Positions 1 to 8,112 of a DNA stretch of 41,884 bases are shown piece by piece. Within the stretch, counting starts at the first letter, position 1. The number at the start of each line of letters is the position of its first letter. The notes under the pieces were generated by a model. That model saw only the letters and a list, made by a program, of their open reading frames with translations, was not told the origin of the DNA and did no database searches. A program made the translations under genes and the position numbers. The DNA is from an uncultured Clostridia bacterium (GTDB lineage: Bacteria; Bacillota; Clostridia; Oscillospirales; Ruminococcaceae): the NCBI GenBank assembly GCA_947307175.1, contig CAMZIK010000015.1, positions 1-41,884 on the forward strand, given 5' to 3'.

Positions 1-33
1 GAGGGATAACCCTTTTTCAAAAGGGTTTCCCTC
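1..33. terminator. Terminator-like hairpin at the window edge
   Basis: Bases 1-33 fold into a near-perfect hairpin: GAGGGA (1-6) pairs with TCCCTC (28-33), and AACCCTTTT (8-16) pairs with AAAAGGGTT (19-27), leaving a two-base loop and one bulged or mismatched T. Only a short AT-rich stretch follows on the plus strand. It probably ends a transcript of a gene left of the window, but that gene is not visible, so direction cannot be decided. Confidence 0.5.
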
Positions 34-94
34 AATTATTCGACAGGTTTGCTGCTGTAAATTCTGATTTAACTTATTAATTCAGTTTAAAATC

Positions 95-123
95 AAAAGC
101 TCCCCGCAAAACGAGGAGCTTTT
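95..123 (-). terminator. Terminator of prs (possibly bidirectional)
   Basis: AAAAGCTCC (95-103) pairs with GGAGCTTTT (115-123) around a small GC-rich loop region. Read on the minus strand the hairpin lies just after the prs stop codon at 133-135 and ends in a T run, as expected of an intrinsic terminator. The flanking A and T runs would let it work in both directions. Confidence 0.75.
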
Positions 124-132
124 ACTGTCTTC

Positions 133-1281
133 TTACTTAACGCCGTACTTCTGGAGCAGCGCCTGGATCTTTGAATGAGGATCAATAACATTAGAGATCG
201 AAAGATCATGATTGAGCGATGCGATATAGTAAGCAATATATTTAGCACAATCTACATCATGGAACCATGGGCTTGCAAGAAGCTCAGGAGTCCTGTATGT
301 GAGGTTAGTGCCGAAAACTCCGTCGATTATGCCGTCGGCATAAGCCTTGTCAAATGCATCAAGACCGTTTGTGAAGATCGGATATGTAGCATAGCAGAAA
401 ATTCTGTTTGCCTTGCGCTTTTTAAGCTCGATAGCAATATCAAGCATGGATTCACCTGAGGAAATAATATCGTCAGCAACAAAGATGTCTTTGCCTGCAA
501 CATCGTTGCCCATGTATTCATGTGCAACTATCGGGTTTCTGCCGTTTACGATAGTAGAGTAATCACGTCTCTTGTAGAACATACCCAGATCAACACCGAG
601 TATCGAAGCGTAGTACATATTTCTGCTGATAGCACCTTCATCAGGTGAAACTATCATGTAGTGATCCTTGTTAGGCTTGAAATCTTCAATGTTTCTGAAC
701 ATTGCCTTGAGTACCTGATAGGAAGGTATGATATTGTCAAAGCCCATAAGAGGGATAGCGTTCTGTACTCTGGGGTCGTGAGCATCGAATGTAAGGATAT
801 TTGAAACGCCCATAGCCTGAAGCTCCTGGAGAGCAACAGCGCAGTCAAGTGATTCACGGTAATTTCTTCTGTGCTGTCTTCCGCCGTAAAGTGTCGGCAT
901 GATGACATTTATTCTGTGGGTCTTTCCGCTTGCAGCCTGAATGATCCTTTTGAGATCCTGAAAATGATCATCAGGAGACATACAGTTGAGCTGTCCGAAA
1001 AGTTTGTACTTACAGTTGTAGTTTCCGACATCACACAGTATGAACAGATCGTTTCCTCTTACTGTCTGCTTGATAAGTCCCTTGCCGTCGCCGGAAGAGA
1101 AACGAGGACAGTCAGCCTCTACAAGGAATGTGTCCACTGCATCTTCATTCTCGTTTGCCCAGTTCGTAAGATACCAGTTGACCTTTTCGCCAAGCTCTTT
1201 TGCGCCGTCCATGGCGATAAGTCCCAAAGGAGCTACTCTTGAATTGTTGTCAAAAAGGATCTTGTCAGCGTTATTACCCAT
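133..1281 (-). CDS. prs: Ribose-phosphate pyrophosphokinase (PRPP synthetase), long form
   Basis: This cytoplasmic enzyme transfers pyrophosphate from ATP to ribose 5-phosphate, giving PRPP for nucleotide, histidine and tryptophan synthesis. The PRPP-binding loop is clear near residues 268-278 (VADDIISSGES). A FDAHDPR stretch near 165-171 stands where classical enzymes carry the DLHA-type metal and ATP motif. The start is the ATG at 1281, because GGAGGAAG lies at the right distance upstream; a GTG at 1302 would place that ribosome site inside the gene. The 382-residue protein is longer than the usual roughly 315 residues, with an extended N-terminal half. It is transcribed alone and leftward, with its own promoter (1344-1372) and terminator. 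The family call is secure. Regulation by phosphate or ADP cannot be judged from the sequence. Confidence 0.9.
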   Translation of the reverse strand: MGNNADKILFDNNSRVAPLGLIAMDGAKELGEKVNWYLTNWANENEDAVDTFLVEADCPRFSSGDGKGLIKQTVRGNDLFILCDVGNYNCKYKLFGQLNCMSPDDHFQDLKRIIQAASGKTHRINVIMPTLYGGRQHRRNYRESLDCAVALQELQAMGVSNILTFDAHDPRVQNAIPLMGFDNIIPSYQVLKAMFRNIEDFKPNKDHYMIVSPDEGAISRNMYYASILGVDLGMFYKRRDYSTIVNGRNPIVAHEYMGNDVAGKDIFVADDIISSGESMLDIAIELKKRKANRIFCYATYPIFTNGLDAFDKAYADGIIDGVFGTNLTYRTPELLASPWFHDVDCAKYIAYYIASLNHDLSISNVIDPHSKIQALLQKYGVK

Positions 1282-1343
1282 TATTTCTTCCTCCGAATCC
1301 ACATATTTACAGTTAAAACCAGGGTCGTATTACATACAAATTC

Positions 1344-1372
1344 ATTATACTTCATATTTCGACATTTTACAA
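1344..1372 (-). promoter_or_regulatory. SigA-type promoter of prs
   Basis: Read on the minus strand, TTGTAA (1372-1367) and TATAAT (1349-1344) are separated by exactly 17 bp. This places the start of transcription roughly 55 bases before the prs start codon. The motif is seen directly; promoter activity is inferred. Confidence 0.75.
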
Positions 1373-1536
1373 TACCCTCAGAGAGATTTTCTAAAATTCA
1401 ACCTTTTGAACAAAAACAAGGCGCAACATCATAAATTATTATACATAAAACTCATAGTAGTAAATCATCAACAAAAATCTTCCTGGAGAGTGCGTGTTTT
1501 TGTATGTATATTTGACTATATATCTTGCGCAAATGC

Positions 1537-1570
1537 TTGCAATTTGATAGTAAATGATGTATAATATAAT
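1537..1570 (+). promoter_or_regulatory. SigA-type promoter of the murD cluster
   Basis: TTGCAA (1537-1542) and TATAAT (1560-1565) are 17 bp apart, and a second overlapping TATAAT lies at 1565-1570. The promoter is about 90 bases before the murD start. The gene-free region 1282-1660 holds only this promoter and the divergent prs promoter; I see no riboswitch or further open frame with a ribosome site in it. Confidence 0.75.
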
Positions 1571-1660
1571 AGATTAGGTATGCGCAGCCTCAGCTGCTAT
1601 ACATGGCTTAGCTGCGTATTTACGCCTTTTAAAGCATATTATCATAAGGAGAACGAGTAT

Positions 1661-3052
1661 ATGACAAGATCACAAAGATATTTCAGCGAAATGAAGACAA
1701 AAAGAGTAGCATTCATCGGTGTTGGCGTAAGCCACCTTGCACTTATAAGACTGTTTCTTTCAAAGGGAATAAAGGTCGTTATCTGCGACCAGAAGAGTAA
1801 GGACGAATTTGACGAGGCGATATATGAGGAGTTTGTGGCTAAGGGTGCGGATTTCTCGCTTGGAGAGGGTTATATTGACGAGATATATAACTGCGATGTA
1901 GTTTTCAGGACACCAGGCTTCTATTTCAACAGACCTGAGCTTGAAAAGGCAAGACAGATGGGCATAGTTGTTACCAGTGAAATGGAGACGTTCTTTGATC
2001 TTTGTCCCTGCAGGATATACGGAGTTACAGGTTCTGACGGCAAGACTACGACAACAACTCTCATAAGCGAGTTCCTTAAAGCCGAAGGCAAGAGGGTACA
2101 TATCGGCGGAAATATAGGAAAGGCTCTGCTGCCGATAGTTGAAACTATTTCCGAAGCTGATGTTGCAGTCGTTGAGCTTTCAAGCTTCCAGCTTATCTCC
2201 ATGAGAGAATCTCCCGATGTTGCAGGTATCACGAATATCAGACCCAACCACCTCAATGTCCATAAGGATATGCAGGAGTATATAGACTCAAAAAAGAATC
2301 TTATACTTCATCAGGATTCCTATTCAAAGACAGTTCTCAGCTATGATGACGAGACCACAAGAAACCTTAGTGGCTTTGTAAGAGGAGATCTCAGATATTT
2401 CAGCCGCACCGTGAAAGTTGACAACGGAAGCTTTCTGCGTGATGACGGTATGCTGTGCTTCAACGATCACGGAAAGATCACTGAGTATGTGCATATGAAA
2501 GACATAAAGATTCCTGGAATGCACAATGTAGAGGACTACCTTACCGCTATCGCTATGACCTACGGCGATGTTTCCGTACAGAGCGTTGTGAATGTCGCAA
2601 AGACATTCGGCGGAGTTGAACACCGTATCGAGTTTGTCCGTGAGCTTGACGGCGTGAAGTATTATAACAATTCCATCGCATCAAGCCCGACAAGAGTGCT
2701 TGCCTGCCTGGATGCTTTCGATCAGAAGCAGATAATGATACAGGGCGGTTCGGACAAGGGAATATCATTTGAGCCAATGGCTGATGCTCTGTGCGAAAAA
2801 GTCAAGGTACTTATCCTTATGGGCGAGACTGCACAGAAGATACAGGACGCTGTAAAGGCATCGGCTAAGTACGACCCGAACAATATCCGTATAGTCAGGG
2901 TAGCAGATATGGCGGAGGCTGTTGATATAGCTCACCATTATGCAGTTGAAGGCGACATAGTTTCTCTTTCGCCTGCCTGCGCAAGCTTTGATATGTACAG
3001 AATGTTCGAGGACAGAGGAAGACATTTTAAACAGCTCGTCAATGAGCTTTAA
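1661..3052 (+). CDS. murD: UDP-N-acetylmuramoylalanine--D-glutamate ligase
   Basis: MurD adds D-glutamate to UDP-MurNAc-L-Ala in cytoplasmic peptidoglycan precursor synthesis, using ATP. The Mur-ligase ATP loop GSDGKTTT is at residues 124-131. The NHL...H stretch typical of the central domain follows near residue 207, and a C-terminal Rossmann-like domain contains the KGISFEP region. The length of 463 residues fits the family. The start is the ATG at 1661, preceded by AAGGAG at a good distance; the frame stays open upstream to 1580, but that part has no ribosome site and lies over the transcription start region. It is the first gene of a long rightward cluster and is followed after 16 bp by the first M42 peptidase. 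No other mur gene is adjacent except murB about 7 kb downstream. Confidence 0.93.
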   Translation: MTRSQRYFSEMKTKRVAFIGVGVSHLALIRLFLSKGIKVVICDQKSKDEFDEAIYEEFVAKGADFSLGEGYIDEIYNCDVVFRTPGFYFNRPELEKARQMGIVVTSEMETFFDLCPCRIYGVTGSDGKTTTTTLISEFLKAEGKRVHIGGNIGKALLPIVETISEADVAVVELSSFQLISMRESPDVAGITNIRPNHLNVHKDMQEYIDSKKNLILHQDSYSKTVLSYDDETTRNLSGFVRGDLRYFSRTVKVDNGSFLRDDGMLCFNDHGKITEYVHMKDIKIPGMHNVEDYLTAIAMTYGDVSVQSVVNVAKTFGGVEHRIEFVRELDGVKYYNNSIASSPTRVLACLDAFDQKQIMIQGGSDKGISFEPMADALCEKVKVLILMGETAQKIQDAVKASAKYDPNNIRIVRVADMAEAVDIAHHYAVEGDIVSLSPACASFDMYRMFEDRGRHFKQLVNEL

Positions 3053-3068
3053 ACGATAAGGAAAAACT

Positions 3069-4085
3069 ATGGAACTTTTAAAAACGCTCACAGAACTATG
3101 TGAGACCTGCGGAGTGTCGGGCAATGAATCACAGGCAAGCGTAAAAGCGGCGCAGCTGTTGAGTGAGTATGCCGAGGTCTCGACCGATGCTTTCGGAAAT
3201 GTGTACGGCATCGTTGGAAAGCATGACGATAACAAGCAGACACTTATGCTTGAAGCACATATCGACGAAATAGGAATGATAGTCACATATATAACCGATG
3301 AAGGCTTTTTGAAAATATCTCCCTGCGGAGGAACGGACGAAAGAGTTCTGACCGCACAGCAGGTTACGGTCTGTGCAAAGGAAAACATCACGGGAGTTGT
3401 TACCTCAATACCGCCTCATCTCCAGAAGGACGGCGAAAATGGTTCTGAGGGAAGCTTTTATGTCGATATAGGAATGACCAAGGAAAAAGCTGAGAGCATC
3501 GTTTCTCTCGGAGACAGAGTGCTTGTTGAAAATAAGCTTGAGGTGATGCGTGAACATATCGTCACGTCAAAAGCCCTTGACGACAGAAGCGGTGTGGCTG
3601 CGGTGCTGCTTGCGCTTGATAAACTTAAAGATAAAGAGTCAGAGTATAATATATCCGTGCTTTTCGCTGCACAGGAGGAAACAGGCGAGCGTGGCGCTCA
3701 GACGGGAACATTCAGGATAACTCCCGATATTGCTGTTGCTGTCGATGTCTCGTTTGCAAAAACTCATTTTGAGAGCGAGGACAGTTGCGGCATAATGGGC
3801 AAAGGTGCGATGATAGGTATTGCTCCGAGCCTTTGCAGAGAGCTTTCTGACGCTTTTATAAAAACTGCACAGAAAAAGGATATTCCTTATCAGCTTGAAG
3901 TCATGACTGGCAAAACGGGAACAGATGCGGATAAAATAAGCATCACTAAATCTGGCGTAAAGACCGTTACGCTTTCGATACCGCTGAAATATATGCACAC
4001 TCCCGTTGAGGTCATTGACCTCAGGGATATTGACTATACTGCGTCACTCATCGCAGAATTTGCACAAGGCAGGTGTGAGATATGA
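3069..4085 (+). CDS. M42 family metallo-aminopeptidase, copy 1
   Basis: M42 enzymes (glutamyl aminopeptidase, TET-type peptidases, often mislabelled endoglucanase) remove N-terminal residues from peptides in the cytoplasm with a two-metal centre. All expected ligands are visible: His64 and Asp66 in AHIDEIG, Asp171/Asp172 in KALDDRSG, the Glu203-Glu204 pair in AQEETGE, Asp226 and His310 in YMHTPVE. The length of 338 residues is normal. It begins 16 bp after murD, and its last codons overlap the start of a second M42 gene by four bases. The two copies are clearly diverged, so this is an old duplication. Substrate preference cannot be read from the sequence. Confidence 0.88.
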   Translation: MELLKTLTELCETCGVSGNESQASVKAAQLLSEYAEVSTDAFGNVYGIVGKHDDNKQTLMLEAHIDEIGMIVTYITDEGFLKISPCGGTDERVLTAQQVTVCAKENITGVVTSIPPHLQKDGENGSEGSFYVDIGMTKEKAESIVSLGDRVLVENKLEVMREHIVTSKALDDRSGVAAVLLALDKLKDKESEYNISVLFAAQEETGERGAQTGTFRITPDIAVAVDVSFAKTHFESEDSCGIMGKGAMIGIAPSLCRELSDAFIKTAQKKDIPYQLEVMTGKTGTDADKISITKSGVKTVTLSIPLKYMHTPVEVIDLRDIDYTASLIAEFAQGRCEI

Positions 4086-5101
4086 CAGAACTGCTCGGAC
4101 AGCTTTGCCTGCTTGACGGCATATCGGGCGACGAATCAAAGGTGAGGGAGTTTATCGTCTCTCAGATAAAGGACTATGCCGAGATAAAGACCGATGCGCT
4201 CGGAAATCTTATAGTTTTCTGCAAGGGAAAGAAAACCCCGAAGAATAAGATACTTGTTTCGGCGCATATGGACGAGGTCGGAATGATAGTTACCTATATC
4301 AATCCTGACGGAACGCTGTGCTGTGACTGTGTCGGCGGCGTTGACCCGAAGGTCGTTTTCGGCAAGCGTGTCAGGGTCGGGAAAGAAAAGATATTAGGCG
4401 TTATCGCAGGGACTGCTGTGCATAATGTCCCGAAGTCTGACAGAGGAAAAACTTTGCCGTTTGATAAGCTCGTTATTGATATAGGCTGTGAAACAAGAGA
4501 ACAGGTACAGCAGCTTGTAAAGCAGGGCGACAGCGTATGTTTTGTCTCGGATTTCGTCCGTTTCGGCGACGGTCTTATCAAGTGCAAGGCTATCGACGAC
4601 AGAGCAGGCTGTGCGATAATGATACAGCTGATAAAGGACAGACCTGAATACGATACCTATTTCACTTTTGTCGTTCAGGAGGAGATAGGTCTGCGTGGTG
4701 CGACAGCCGCAAGCTATACCGTTGCACCCGATTATGCTTTCGTGCTTGAAGCCACCACCGCTTCGGATATTCCCGAAAGCGAAAACGAAAAAAAGGTCTG
4801 CGAGCTTGGTAAGGGTGCAGTTGTGTCCTATATGGACAGGCACACGATATACGATAAAGAAATGTTTGACCTTGCATTTAAGACCGCAGGGGAGAACAAT
4901 ATACCCGTTCAGACCAAATCGGTGATCGCGGGCGGAAACGATGCAGGCGCTATCCACCTTTCAAGAGGCGGAGTCAGAACGACAGCAGTTTCTCTGCCGT
5001 GCAGGTACCTTCATTCGCCAAGCTGCGTGATAAACGGATCTGATATGCAAAGTGCTTTTGACCTTGTAAAACTACTATTGGACAGGACTTATAATAAATG
5101 A
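4082..5101 (+). CDS. M42 family metallo-aminopeptidase, copy 2
   Basis: This second 339-residue M42 peptidase starts inside the last codons of the first (ATGA overlap), which implies translational coupling. Metal ligands are His62 and Asp64 (AHMDEVG), Asp172/Asp173 (IDDRAG), Glu200-Glu201 and His311 (RYLHSP). Glu223 (VLEATT) sits where copy 1 has Asp226, a replacement that is known in the family. M42 proteins form large homo- or hetero-oligomers, so the two products could assemble together; that is an inference from adjacency only. The gene overlaps the following acetyltransferase gene by four bases. Confidence 0.88.
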   Translation: MTELLGQLCLLDGISGDESKVREFIVSQIKDYAEIKTDALGNLIVFCKGKKTPKNKILVSAHMDEVGMIVTYINPDGTLCCDCVGGVDPKVVFGKRVRVGKEKILGVIAGTAVHNVPKSDRGKTLPFDKLVIDIGCETREQVQQLVKQGDSVCFVSDFVRFGDGLIKCKAIDDRAGCAIMIQLIKDRPEYDTYFTFVVQEEIGLRGATAASYTVAPDYAFVLEATTASDIPESENEKKVCELGKGAVVSYMDRHTIYDKEMFDLAFKTAGENNIPVQTKSVIAGGNDAGAIHLSRGGVRTTAVSLPCRYLHSPSCVINGSDMQSAFDLVKLLLDRTYNK

Positions 5102-5883
5102 TATATCAGCTTAATGAGCATTCGCTTAATATGCAGACGCTGGAAAAGCTTGCACCGAACAATTATACAAGGCGTATAAAGTCCCACTTTTACGCCTATT
5201 CAACAAAATATGAGTTCTGCCGTTTCTTTGCAGTAGACGATTACAGCGAACATCTGGGCATTATCTGTATGTTCAATTCATCAATGATGGTGTCCTCCTT
5301 TGAAGGAGTAGAGTTTTCAAATGATACTCTTTCCGAGATCGCTTCCTTTGCAATGATGAACAAGCCTTACTCGGTAGAGTTCCCTGCACAGTATGCTTCG
5401 GCGCTTGAAAGAATGTGCCGTACAGAGTATGTCGGCGATAAGCGCACAGAGTTCGCATTTTGTGCAAAGCATGAGCTGCCGGATCTTGATGTGCAGGAGC
5501 TGCCACGGCTGGACGATGTCTATAAGATTCTCGCTGAGTGTTTTCCTGCAATAAAGAACAACCACGGATTGTGGCTGACAGATACATCTCACCGCATACG
5601 CAGAGGACTTGCGCAAAGCTTTATCCTTGACGGCTGTTCAACAGCAACGGTACAGTATATAATCGATAAGGTCGCTCTTATCGGTCACGTCGGTACGCTG
5701 CCCGAAGAAAGAGGCAAGCACCACGCCAGAAAGCTTCTGTATTGGATAGGCGAAAAGCTTACCGCAGACGGCTTTGATGTAAGGCTGTTCGCACGACCGC
5801 ACAGAGTAAGCTACTATGAGGAGATAGGCTTTAAAAAGTGCGGACTTGATATAGTATTAGAAAGAAAATATGCAGATATTTAG
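5098..5883 (+). CDS. GNAT-like N-acetyltransferase
   Basis: A 261-residue protein whose C-terminal half (about residues 140-255) resembles the GNAT fold. The acetyl-CoA-binding motif A follows strand GHVGTLPEE as RGKHHARKLL (205-214), and the late YYEEIGFKKC segment is typical of GNAT strands 6 and 7. The N-terminal 130 residues are not recognisable to me and may be a degenerate second GNAT domain. The start overlaps the preceding M42 gene (ATGA), so it is coupled to the peptidase pair. The acetyl acceptor is unknown; a peptide or amino acid product of the peptidases is conceivable but unsupported. Confidence 0.7.
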   Translation: MIYQLNEHSLNMQTLEKLAPNNYTRRIKSHFYAYSTKYEFCRFFAVDDYSEHLGIICMFNSSMMVSSFEGVEFSNDTLSEIASFAMMNKPYSVEFPAQYASALERMCRTEYVGDKRTEFAFCAKHELPDLDVQELPRLDDVYKILAECFPAIKNNHGLWLTDTSHRIRRGLAQSFILDGCSTATVQYIIDKVALIGHVGTLPEERGKHHARKLLYWIGEKLTADGFDVRLFARPHRVSYYEEIGFKKCGLDIVLERKYADI

Positions 5884-5900
5884 GACATAGGGAGATACAA

Positions 5901-6251
5901 ATGATACTTACGATAATAAGCACAATAGTTGCCTTTTCGCTGATGCTCGGCGGAATCCTTATGCGGAAAATCGCCAACAAGCCCATCAATGAAACCATAG
6001 GTTTCAGAACACACAGAGCTATGCTCAACGTCACCAACTGGCATTACGCCAATCAGAAATGCGGCACACGCTGGCTGCTCGTCGGTGCGTTCGGTTTCGC
6101 ACTCACAATGTTTTTGACATTCGTGCTTATGCCGAAACTGCCGTCAAGTGCAGACACGCTTTTGCAGACATTGCCGCTTGCAGCGCAAATCATCGCTGCG
6201 TTTGCAGTTGCGATACATGTTGAGAAAAAACTCTCTGAAATGGAAAGATAA
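5901..6251 (+). CDS. SdpI-family small membrane protein
   Basis: A 116-residue integral membrane protein with three hydrophobic segments (about residues 1-20, 52-72 and 84-106). The segment NETIGFRTHRAMLNVTNW, followed by a conserved-looking YANQ, matches the signature between the first two helices of SdpI/YhfL-type proteins. The founding member SdpI gives immunity to the SdpC toxin in Bacillus, but most family members have no known role. No toxin gene is seen nearby, so an immunity function is not supported here. The next gene begins one base after its stop codon. Confidence 0.7.
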   Translation: MILTIISTIVAFSLMLGGILMRKIANKPINETIGFRTHRAMLNVTNWHYANQKCGTRWLLVGAFGFALTMFLTFVLMPKLPSSADTLLQTLPLAAQIIAAFAVAIHVEKKLSEMER

Positions 6252-6252
6252 A

Positions 6253-6825
6253 ATGGAACAGACACAAACAAATTTGTTTGAAACACAAAGGCTTATCTGC
6301 CGCCCGTTCAAAGAAGGCGACGAATCCGATATGCTCACCAATTGGGCATCCGACCCCGAAATACAGCTTGAATACGGCGAACCTGTCTATGATACCGCCG
6401 AGCAGGTCAGAGGCTTGCTTGAAAAATATCTGAACAGCTATAAAACAGACGGCTTTTTCAGGTGGGCGATAATAGAAAAACAAAGCGGTCAGAACATCGG
6501 GCAAATCGCTTTTTGCAAAATGTTTCCCGACGTTAAGACCGCTGAGATAGAGTATTGTATCGGAAAACGCTTCTGGGGAAACGGTTACGCAGGAGAGGCG
6601 CTTGCAGGACTTATATCCTACGCTTTTGAGAATACAGATTTCGATAAGCTCGAAGCTTACCACCAAGCAGAAAATGCCAAGTCGGGCAGAGTGCTTATAA
6701 AGTCAAAAATGCATATCACCGATACGGTCGAGCGTTTTAAAAGAGCAGGGCAGCAGCCTGAAGGAGAGGTCTGCTACTGCATCGAAAGAAAAGAATATTC
6801 AAATTTAAAGGAAGAAAATAAATGA
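6253..6825 (+). CDS. GNAT N-acetyltransferase, RimJ/RimL-like
   Basis: The 190-residue protein begins with the RLICRPFKEGDESDM pattern of RimJ/RimL-type acetyltransferases. The acetyl-CoA loop is in FWGNGYAGEAL (108-118), followed by the AYHQAENAKS segment that corresponds to the usual H-x-x-N-x-x-S region. It could acetylate a protein N-terminus or a small amine; the substrate cannot be told. The start is the ATG at 6253, one base after the SdpI-like stop codon, so translation is probably coupled. The frame is open further upstream, but that part lies inside the SdpI-like gene. The stop overlaps the next start by four bases. Confidence 0.8.
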   Translation: MEQTQTNLFETQRLICRPFKEGDESDMLTNWASDPEIQLEYGEPVYDTAEQVRGLLEKYLNSYKTDGFFRWAIIEKQSGQNIGQIAFCKMFPDVKTAEIEYCIGKRFWGNGYAGEALAGLISYAFENTDFDKLEAYHQAENAKSGRVLIKSKMHITDTVERFKRAGQQPEGEVCYCIERKEYSNLKEENK

Positions 6826-8093
6826 CTGATAACTTGTTTGGAATAGATGAAAAAATACTTGCGCTTGCCGGGCAGGCAGAGAGCGAGTGCGCTGAGATCT
6901 TTGCTCAGACCGATGAGATAGCCCGGTACAACGGCGAAAAGGTACTAAAAGCCTTTATCGACAACCGTGTGAGCGAAAGCTGCCTTAAAGGAACAACAGG
7001 CTACGGTTACGGCGACTGCGGCAGAGATACGCTCGATAAGGTCTTTGCACAGGCTCTGGGCGGAGAAGATGCTATCGTTCGCCACACCTTCGTAAACGGC
7101 ACGCACGCACTTTCCACAGCGCTGTTCGGCGTTCTTAGAATGGGCGATACGCTGCTTTCCTGTGTCGGCAGACCTTACGATACTCTCGAAGGAGTAATCG
7201 GTCTGACGGGAGAAAAAGGTTCAGGCTCGCTCATGGACTTTGGCGTAAAATACGATCAGGTCGATCTGATAGATGATAAAACTCCCGATTTTGAAACGAT
7301 CGCCGAGAAAGCAAAGGCAGCAAAAGTCGCATATATCCAGCGCTCAAGAGGCTACTCGCTGAGACCTTCACTTAATGTTGAGATCATAGGAAAAATAGCA
7401 CAGGCTGCAAAAAAAGCAAATCCCGATATAATCGTTATGGTCGATAACTGCTACGGCGAATTTGTTGAAAAGCAGGAGCCGCTTTCGGTGGGTGCGGACC
7501 TTATCATCGGCTCACTTATAAAGAACCCTGGCGGCGGTATCGCAAGCACGGGCGGATATATCTGCGGCAGAGCAGACCTTGTTGAAAAATGTGCCGACAG
7601 ACTTACCTGCGTAGGAATGGGTAAAGAAGTCGGCTGCACGCTCTCACAGAACAGAGAGATGCTCCTCGGATTTTTCCTTTCACCGCAGACGGTCGCAAGC
7701 GCAGTTAAGACCTCGATATTTGCCTGCAGGCTGTTTGAAAAGCTCGGTTATAAAACTCTCCCCGAAAGCAGCGAAACAAGAACGGATATTATCGCTTCTA
7801 TCCTGCTTGAAAATGAGCAGAACCTCACAGCGTTCTGCAAGGGTATCCAGAAAGGCTCGCCCGTTGACAGCTTTGTAACTCCGGAGGCGTGGGATATGCC
7901 AGGCTACGAAAGCAAGGTCATCATGGCGGCTGGAGCATTCACAATGGGTGCATCTATCGAGCTTTCAGCGGATGCGCCAATCAGAGAACCTTTTGCGGTA
8001 TGGCTTCAGGGCGGCATAACCTACCCCAGCGGTCGAATGGGTGTGCTTATCGCCGCAAACGAGATGTGTAAAAACGGACTATTAAAAATATAA
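6822..8093 (+). CDS. Methionine gamma-lyase family PLP enzyme (aluminium resistance protein family)
   Basis: A 423-residue fold-type I PLP protein of the family often named aluminium resistance protein or methionine gamma-lyase family protein. The PLP-binding core is visible: MVDNCYGEF with the aspartate that contacts the pyridine nitrogen, then GADLIIGSLIKNPGGGIA with the probable Schiff-base Lys234. The N-terminal GTTGYGYGD and the FVNGTHALSTAL stretch are typical of this family rather than of MetB/MetC. The reaction is probably C-S lyase chemistry on methionine or a related amino acid; metal resistance is doubtful. The start ATG overlaps the preceding stop by four bases and hprK follows 19 bp downstream. 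Confidence 0.82.
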   Translation: MTDNLFGIDEKILALAGQAESECAEIFAQTDEIARYNGEKVLKAFIDNRVSESCLKGTTGYGYGDCGRDTLDKVFAQALGGEDAIVRHTFVNGTHALSTALFGVLRMGDTLLSCVGRPYDTLEGVIGLTGEKGSGSLMDFGVKYDQVDLIDDKTPDFETIAEKAKAAKVAYIQRSRGYSLRPSLNVEIIGKIAQAAKKANPDIIVMVDNCYGEFVEKQEPLSVGADLIIGSLIKNPGGGIASTGGYICGRADLVEKCADRLTCVGMGKEVGCTLSQNREMLLGFFLSPQTVASAVKTSIFACRLFEKLGYKTLPESSETRTDIIASILLENEQNLTAFCKGIQKGSPVDSFVTPEAWDMPGYESKVIMAAGAFTMGASIELSADAPIREPFAVWLQGGITYPSGRMGVLIAANEMCKNGLLKI

Positions 8094-8112
8094 ACCGAAA
8101 GGACAGAAAACT

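Noticed and set aside
5901..6251. SdpI-like gene as part of a toxin-immunity system
   Set aside because: No SdpC-like toxin, SdpAB or regulator is nearby and the neighbours are metabolic enzymes, so only the family assignment is kept.
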